Shown here one piece after another: positions 6,545 to 9,886 of a stretch of 9,886 nt of DNA (the stretch's first letter is position 1; every line of letters begins with the position of its first letter). The notes under the pieces are model-generated. The model was not told the origin of the DNA, did no database searches, and saw only the letters and a program-made list of their open reading frames with translations. The DNA comes from JBGPEQ01 sp035518775. GTDB lineage: Bacteria > Pseudomonadota > Alphaproteobacteria > Dongiales > Dongiaceae. The stretch spans positions 1 through 9,886 of the forward strand of contig DATIXH010000040.1 in assembly GCA_035518775.1 (NCBI GenBank), read 5' to 3'. Made by a program: the position numbers and the translations under genes.

Positions 6545-7672
6545 ATGGTCAAGCCGCCCGTCGCTACGCCCAAGGTCGTCAGCCCGCCGATCACCCTGTT
6601 CCCGGGGCCGCCGACGACGACCTTCACCAGGGATCCCAAATTGCAGTCGGCCCTCGACGGCGCGATCGCCAAGATCTGCGCCAAGCGCAAGATCGCGGTC
6701 ACGGACTTTCCCACACCGATCTCGATTATCGATCTGAAGTCGGCCGCTTCGGGCGCCACCGGGCTGCCCATCGCCGGCTTCAACGACACGACGCGCGAGG
6801 ACTACATCGCCAGCGCCGGCAAGGTCGGCGTGCTCTATGCGGCCTTCGCGATCCGCGACATGGTCCGGCGCTTCGCCCTCGCCGTGAAGCCGAAGGACGA
6901 AAAGGACCTGTTCGCGCAGCTCGACGCCCAGATGGGACCGGCCATCACCGCGGCCGTGCCGCGCGTGACCCTGAGGGAGCCGATCGTGAAGCCCGACTAC
7001 GCGAGCATGATCGACGCGTCCAAGCTCGGCGGCGGGCTGAGCATCAATTTCAAGCGCGACTACGAGACCAATCTCGACGGCATGATCGTCAAGGGCCAGA
7101 ACCTGCCGACCTCGAAATGCGTGCATGGCGTGGGCTACGGCTACATGAACGGCACCTTCGCGGCGCACAAGTTCTTCAAGGACCCCGGCGGGCTCGGCCT
7201 GTGGGTCGCCACCGACTACAACGGCACGCGCACCAAGGTATTCATCAACACGGTGAACGCCGGCGGCAGCGAGGCCGTCGCGTCGACCAGCTGCGCCATG
7301 GCGCAGCTGCTGGCGGTGATCATCGTCGGCGGCGTGATCAGCGACACGGTCTGCGCCGAGATGCGCCGGCGGTTGAAAGGCGCCGTCGCCTCGAACGGCG
7401 GCGACGACCAATCCTGGCTCACGCGCTCGTCGGTCACGCACTTCATCCCCGACGCTGCCTTGACCCACGACAAGGTCGGCCTGGGAACGATAACGGTGGG
7501 CAAGATGGCGGGCACGCCGATCGAATCGGAGGTTTTCGGGCTCGATGTCGGCCAGATTCCCGACCTCCCCGGCAGCAAGAAGTTCGCCATTGCCTATCAG
7601 AACATGCGCCAGTCCGAGCGGGCCGACATCGTCGCCATCATCCGCGACACGATCACGGCCTACGGTCCCTGA
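6545..7672 (+). CDS. Uncharacterised protein, possible serine hydrolase of the beta-lactamase/transpeptidase fold
   Basis: A 375-residue protein I do not recognise as a named family. Three spaced motifs resemble the active site of penicillin-binding proteins and class A beta-lactamases. These are S90-A-G-K93 (SxxK) at the start of a helix (KVGVLYAAFAIRDMV), a possible SxS at S248-T-S250 followed by a hydrophobic helix, and K310-V-G312 as a KTG-like strand. The pattern HDKVGLG...AIAYQN is typical of the last strands of that fold. The N-terminus is Pro-rich, with no signal peptide or lipobox, unlike exported members of the fold. Spacing S90 to S248 is longer than in beta-lactamases. The ATG has GGAGG four bases upstream, and GC-rich codon use supports a real gene. 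It lies divergent to fzlA and 96 bp before gnd. The coding call is firm; the fold is an inference from motifs. Confidence 0.85.
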   Translation: MVKPPVATPKVVSPPITLFPGPPTTTFTRDPKLQSALDGAIAKICAKRKIAVTDFPTPISIIDLKSAASGATGLPIAGFNDTTREDYIASAGKVGVLYAAFAIRDMVRRFALAVKPKDEKDLFAQLDAQMGPAITAAVPRVTLREPIVKPDYASMIDASKLGGGLSINFKRDYETNLDGMIVKGQNLPTSKCVHGVGYGYMNGTFAAHKFFKDPGGLGLWVATDYNGTRTKVFINTVNAGGSEAVASTSCAMAQLLAVIIVGGVISDTVCAEMRRRLKGAVASNGGDDQSWLTRSSVTHFIPDAALTHDKVGLGTITVGKMAGTPIESEVFGLDVGQIPDLPGSKKFAIAYQNMRQSERADIVAIIRDTITAYGP

Positions 7673-7768
7673 GCTTTTGCTGGAGATCGCTGCGGCCATC
7701 TGCCCGTTGCCCTCGCGCGGGCGCCGCCCACACAGTGACGCGACCAGAGAACGCAAGGAGGAAGCGAG

Positions 7769-8752
7769 ATGCAAATCGGCATGATCGGCCTGGGCCGCAT
7801 GGGTGGCAACATCGTGCGCCGCCTGCTGCGCGGCGGTCACCAGTGCGTCGTGTTCGACCGCCAAAGCGAACCGGTCCGTCAGCTGGCGACAGAGGGCGCC
7901 GCCGCGGCGGCCGATCTGAGGGCCCTGGTCTCCAAGCTGGAGAACCCGCGCGCGGTCTGGGTGATGCTCCCCGCCGGCGAAATCACCGATCGCACTATCG
8001 CGGAGCTCGGCGGACTCCTTGAGCGCGGCGACGTCATCATCGACGGCGGCAATTCCTTCTACAAGGACGACATCCGCCGGGCGGCCGCCCTGCGCGCGAA
8101 GGAGATCCGCTATGTCGACGTCGGAACCAGCGGCGGCGTCTGGGGGCTCGAGCGCGGCTACTGCATGATGATCGGCGGCGACAAGGAGACCGTCGATCGC
8201 CTCGACCCGATCTTCGCCACCCTGGCGCCCGGTCCGAGCGGCATCGCCCCCTCGCCCGGCCGCGCCGCGCGCGACACCCGCGCTGAGCGCGGCTACCTCC
8301 ATTGCGGCCCGAACGGCGCCGGCCATTTCGTGAAGATGATCCACAACGGCATCGAGTACGGCCTGATGCAGGCCTATGCCGAGGGCTTCGACATCCTGAA
8401 GAACGCCGCCTCGGAGGCGCTGCCGCCGGAGCAGCGCTACAAGCTCGATCTCGCCGACATCGCCGAGGTCTGGCGACGCGGCAGCGTGATCACCTCCTGG
8501 CTGCTCGACCTCACTGCCATGGCCCTGGCCGAGGACCCGCAGCTGGCCCGCTACTCCGGCTACGTGCAGGACTCGGGCGAGGGCCGCTGGACCGTGCTCG
8601 CCGCCGTCGAGGAAGCGGTGCCGGCGGACGTCCTGTCGGCCGCCCTCTATGCCCGCTTCCGCTCGCGTGAGGACCATACCTTCGCCGAAAAGCTGCTCTC
8701 CGCCATGCGCAACAAATTCGGCGGCCACGTCGAGCCCGGCGCCAAGGGCTGA
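7769..8752 (+). CDS. gnd: 6-phosphogluconate dehydrogenase (decarboxylating), short NAD-type form
   Basis: A 327-residue enzyme expected to convert 6-phosphogluconate to ribulose 5-phosphate and CO2 in the cytoplasm. The Rossmann motif GLGRMG is at 7-12. The second beta strand ends in VVFDRQ, where the acidic D30 suggests NAD+ rather than NADP+ preference. Substrate and catalytic blocks are IDGGNSFYKDD (91-101), GTSGGVWGLERGY (119-131) and GHFVKMIHNGIEYG (185-198), with the predicted catalytic K189, N193 and E196. Length matches the short GndA/YqeC-like class (about 300-330), not the ~470-residue E. coli enzyme. A Pro/Ala/Arg-rich stretch near 155-175 precedes the CGPNGAGH motif. AAGGAGG at 7755-7761 lies seven bases before the ATG. 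The next gene downstream, rpiA, acts on its product. Confidence 0.95.
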   Translation: MQIGMIGLGRMGGNIVRRLLRGGHQCVVFDRQSEPVRQLATEGAAAAADLRALVSKLENPRAVWVMLPAGEITDRTIAELGGLLERGDVIIDGGNSFYKDDIRRAAALRAKEIRYVDVGTSGGVWGLERGYCMMIGGDKETVDRLDPIFATLAPGPSGIAPSPGRAARDTRAERGYLHCGPNGAGHFVKMIHNGIEYGLMQAYAEGFDILKNAASEALPPEQRYKLDLADIAEVWRRGSVITSWLLDLTAMALAEDPQLARYSGYVQDSGEGRWTVLAAVEEAVPADVLSAALYARFRSREDHTFAEKLLSAMRNKFGGHVEPGAKG

Positions 8753-8766
8753 GAGCGCGGAGATTC

Positions 8767-8797
8767 TTGTGGGGGCGGCCGGCGGCCGCCCCTACAA
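8767..8797. repeat. REP-like GC-rich hairpin between gnd and rpiA
   Basis: Two 14-base arms, TTGTGGGGGCGGCC (8767-8780) and GGCCGCCCCTACAA (8784-8797), flank a 3-base loop GGC. The single mismatch, G8771 opposite T8793, becomes a G-U wobble in plus-strand RNA, so the transcript can fold into an unbroken 14-bp stem. It lies 14 bases past the gnd stop and 33 before the chosen rpiA start. There is no T-run after it, so it is not a classical intrinsic terminator. The form resembles dispersed REP-type palindromes seen between alphaproteobacterial genes; genome-wide repetition cannot be seen from this window. Confidence 0.75.
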
Positions 8798-8819
8798 ACG
8801 ACGTCCGTGTCATCCGATG

Positions 8820-8824
8820 AAAGG
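8820..8824 (+). promoter_or_regulatory. Ribosome binding site that favours the rpiA GTG at 8831
   Basis: AAAGG at 8820-8824 sits six bases before the GTG at 8831. The alternative in-frame GTG at 8807 has no purine-rich sequence at a suitable distance and lies only 10 bases from the hairpin. The in-frame ATG at 8855 would trim residues that precede the first helix of RpiA. Confidence 0.5.
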
Positions 8825-8830
8825 TCTGAC

Positions 8831-9532
8831 GTGACGGAGTCGCCCCAGGATCTCATGAAACGCGCCGCCGCCGCGCGCGCGGTCGCGGAAGTCGCGGACG
8901 GCATGGTCGTCGGCCTCGGCAGCGGCTCGACCGCGGCCTTCGCCCTCGAACACCTCGCCGAGCGCATCGCCGGCGGGCTGCGCGTCGCGGGCATCCCGAC
9001 CTCCGAGGCGACGGCGGCGCTCGCCCGGCGGCTCGGCATTCCCCTCACCGACTTCGACCGAAACCCGCGCATCGACCTCACGATCGACGGCGCCGATCAG
9101 GTGGAGCGCGGCACCCTGCACCTGATCAAGGGCCTGGGTGGCGCGCTCCTGCGCGAGAAGATCATCGCCGCCGCCAGCGCCCGGCTGATCATTGCCGTCG
9201 ACGAATCGAAGCTGGTCGATCGCCTCGGCGGGCGCACGCCACTGCCGGTCGAGATCGTGCGCTTCGGCTGGCAGACGACGCTCGACCGGCTGGCGGCACT
9301 CGGCTGCGCGCCGCAGCTGCGCCGCGCCGGCGGAGCGCCGGTCACCACCGACGGCGGCAACCTCATCGCCGACTGCGCCCTGGCGGAGATCGCCGATCCG
9401 GCTGCGCTCGAGGCCCGGCTCTCCTCCATTGTCGGCGTCGTCGAGACCGGCCTCTTCATCGGCATGGCCGCCGCGGCCGTCATTGGCCACGCGGCGGGCG
9501 TCGAGATCGTGCGGCGTGCGCGGATCGTCTAG
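8831..9532 (+). CDS. rpiA: Ribose-5-phosphate isomerase A
   Basis: A 233-residue RpiA that interconverts ribulose 5-phosphate and ribose 5-phosphate in the pentose phosphate pathway. Family blocks appear in order: GLGSGSTAAF (28-37, phosphate loop), IPTSEAT (55-61), IDGADQV (85-91), KGLGGALLREK (100-110, with K100 and E109 as expected catalytic or substrate residues), VDESKLVD (123-130), PLPVEIV (137-143), TTDGGNLI (172-179) and GVVETGLF (202-209). Length is normal for the family. I chose GTG 8831 because of its AAAGG; GTG 8807 would add eight unusual residues. It follows gnd by 78 bp across a hairpin and probably shares its transcript. The TAG stop at 9530-9532 abuts an insertion sequence, so the extreme C-terminus or the stop codon itself may have been altered by the insertion; all catalytic motifs are intact. 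Confidence 0.94.
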   Translation: MTESPQDLMKRAAAARAVAEVADGMVVGLGSGSTAAFALEHLAERIAGGLRVAGIPTSEATAALARRLGIPLTDFDRNPRIDLTIDGADQVERGTLHLIKGLGGALLREKIIAAASARLIIAVDESKLVDRLGGRTPLPVEIVRFGWQTTLDRLAALGCAPQLRRAGGAPVTTDGGNLIADCALAEIADPAALEARLSSIVGVVETGLFIGMAAAAVIGHAAGVEIVRRARIV

Positions 9533-9660
9533 GGCGTGTACTCATAAACTGCGATTGTTAGCCAACGATTGACTGATGCCTGCTTCGCCCCCAAGAGCGG
9601 CAAAATGGCAGACGCCTCGGGTACGTCGGAGTTGTGCCGATTTTGTTGCAGAAGTCGGTT

Positions 9661-9709
9661 GCCGCTGACGTTGAACAGTGATTCCGTCGTTTTGATACGA
9701 ATCAGCGGC
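9661..9709. repeat. Inverted repeat in the IS leader overlapping the transposase ribosome-binding region
   Basis: GCCGCTGA (9661-9668) and TCAGCGGC (9702-9709) are perfect 8-base complements around a 33-base loop. The right arm overlaps the start of the purine-rich GGCGGGG (9707-9713 region) that probably serves the transposase ATG at 9720. A weak promoter-like TTGAAC lies in the loop at 9671-9676. Such an arrangement could mask the ribosome binding site on read-through transcripts only. Confidence 0.4.
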
Positions 9710-9719
9710 GGGGCTGTCG

Positions 9720-9886
9720 ATGATGGGTCGACTTAATCAGGACCAAGGGCGGTTCTTCTATTCGTTCTGTCTCGATGAGGTCGTTCCAGACGATCACCGC
9801 GTGCGCGAGATCGCTGGTGTTTTGGATCTTTCGTGGGTCCGCGCAGAGCTCGCTCCTCACTACTCTGCGATCGGCCGTCCGTCGAT
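9720..9886 (+). CDS. IS1182 family transposase, N-terminal fragment cut by window edge
   Basis: About 55 codons are present, from ATG ATG at 9720 to the right edge, with no stop. The peptide reads MMGRLNQDQGRFFYSF at the start and continues through CLDEVVPDDHRVREI, LDLSWVRAELAPHYS and IGRPS. The combination of a (V/L)VPxDHxxR segment, DLSWVRAEL and a HYSxxGRPS block is the typical N-terminus of IS1182/IS5-like DDE transposases and precedes the RNase H-fold catalytic domain. Codon use is less GC-rich than the host genes, as expected for a mobile element. A second ATG at 9723 is equally possible. The purine-rich GGCGGGG upstream could serve as ribosome binding site. Whether the transposase is intact cannot be known from this window. 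Confidence 0.88.
   Translation, partial: MMGRLNQDQGRFFYSFCLDEVVPDDHRVREIAGVLDLSWVRAELAPHYSAIGRPS

Larger units (their letters stand above)
9533..9886 (+). mobile_element. Insertion sequence of the IS1182 type, left part only
   Basis: Base composition drops clearly after the rpiA stop compared with the rest of the window. The segment consists of a ~187-base non-coding leader followed by a transposase start that runs off the right edge. The likely left terminus is GGGCGTGTACTC beginning at about 9533. The terminal inverted repeat and target duplication cannot be confirmed because the right end is outside the window. The leader holds an inverted repeat (9661-9668 with 9702-9709) just before the transposase. 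Boundary accuracy is a few bases. Confidence 0.78.

Noticed and set aside
7673..7768. Possible terminator between the 375-residue gene and gnd (GCCCG/CGGGC around 7702-7722)
   Set aside because: The stem is only five base pairs, the loop is long and no T-run follows. I see nothing else in this gap except the gnd ribosome binding site.
6317..8728. Very long minus-strand open frame (about 800 codons) antisense to the 375-residue gene and gnd
   Set aside because: It is opposite two well-supported genes; its translation is His/Arg/Ala/Gly-rich low-complexity typical of high-GC antisense frames, and it shows no domain.
8807..8830. Upstream GTG start of rpiA adding eight residues
   Set aside because: There is no ribosome binding site before it and the extra residues are not RpiA-like; GTG 8831 has AAAGG at the right distance. 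It is not fully excluded.
1..9886. tRNA, rRNA, CRISPR arrays or riboswitches
   Set aside because: No direct-repeat/spacer pattern, cloverleaf-like sequence or recognisable riboswitch core was seen on either strand; nearly all of the window is protein coding.

Overview
The window looks like chromosomal DNA from a high-GC alphaproteobacterium. The clearest lineage marker is an FzlA homologue (5709-6377). FzlA is the glutathione-S-transferase-like FtsZ-binding protein known from Alphaproteobacteria, and this copy keeps the family's C-terminal tail ending in HYADLDF. Codon usage is strongly GC-rich throughout, except in the last ~350 bases, which belong to an insertion sequence.

Left block (1-6377, all minus strand). 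A tight gene string reads, in transcription order, fzlA, hyfB, hyfC, hyfE, hyfF, hyfG (cut by the left edge). The Hyf genes encode the membrane arm of a complex-I-like, group 4 hydrogenase-type or energy-converting hydrogenase-related (Ehr) complex. It contains a NuoL-like subunit (HyfB), a NuoH-like subunit (HyfC), a HyfE subunit with a NuoK-like half, a NuoN/M-like subunit (HyfF) and the start of the NuoC/NuoD-like catalytic subunit (HyfG). Junctions hyfB/hyfC, hyfC/hyfE and hyfE/hyfF are 4-bp overlaps. hyfF/hyfG are 5 bp apart, and fzlA/hyfB are separated by one base. No hyfD-type third antiporter subunit lies between hyfC and hyfE, and no hyfA ferredoxin gene lies next to hyfB. Whether the complex is a real hydrogenase depends on cysteines of HyfG that lie outside the window.

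Middle (6378-6544) is a 167-bp divergent intergenic region with a short repeated motif and a weak candidate promoter for fzlA.

Right block (6545-9532, plus strand). A 375-residue protein has possible penicillin-binding-protein/beta-lactamase-fold motifs but no signal peptide. It is followed by a short-form 6-phosphogluconate dehydrogenase (gnd) and ribose 5-phosphate isomerase A (rpiA). The last two catalyse consecutive steps of the pentose phosphate pathway (6-phosphogluconate to ribulose 5-phosphate to ribose 5-phosphate). A GC-rich REP-like hairpin sits between them.

Right edge (9533-9886). An IS1182-type insertion sequence begins immediately after the rpiA stop codon. Only its left non-coding leader and the first ~55 codons of the transposase are present.

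The most unusual points are the physical joining of a cell-division gene to a complex-I-like operon, the signal-less serine-hydrolase-like protein, and the hairpin that could cover the transposase ribosome binding site.
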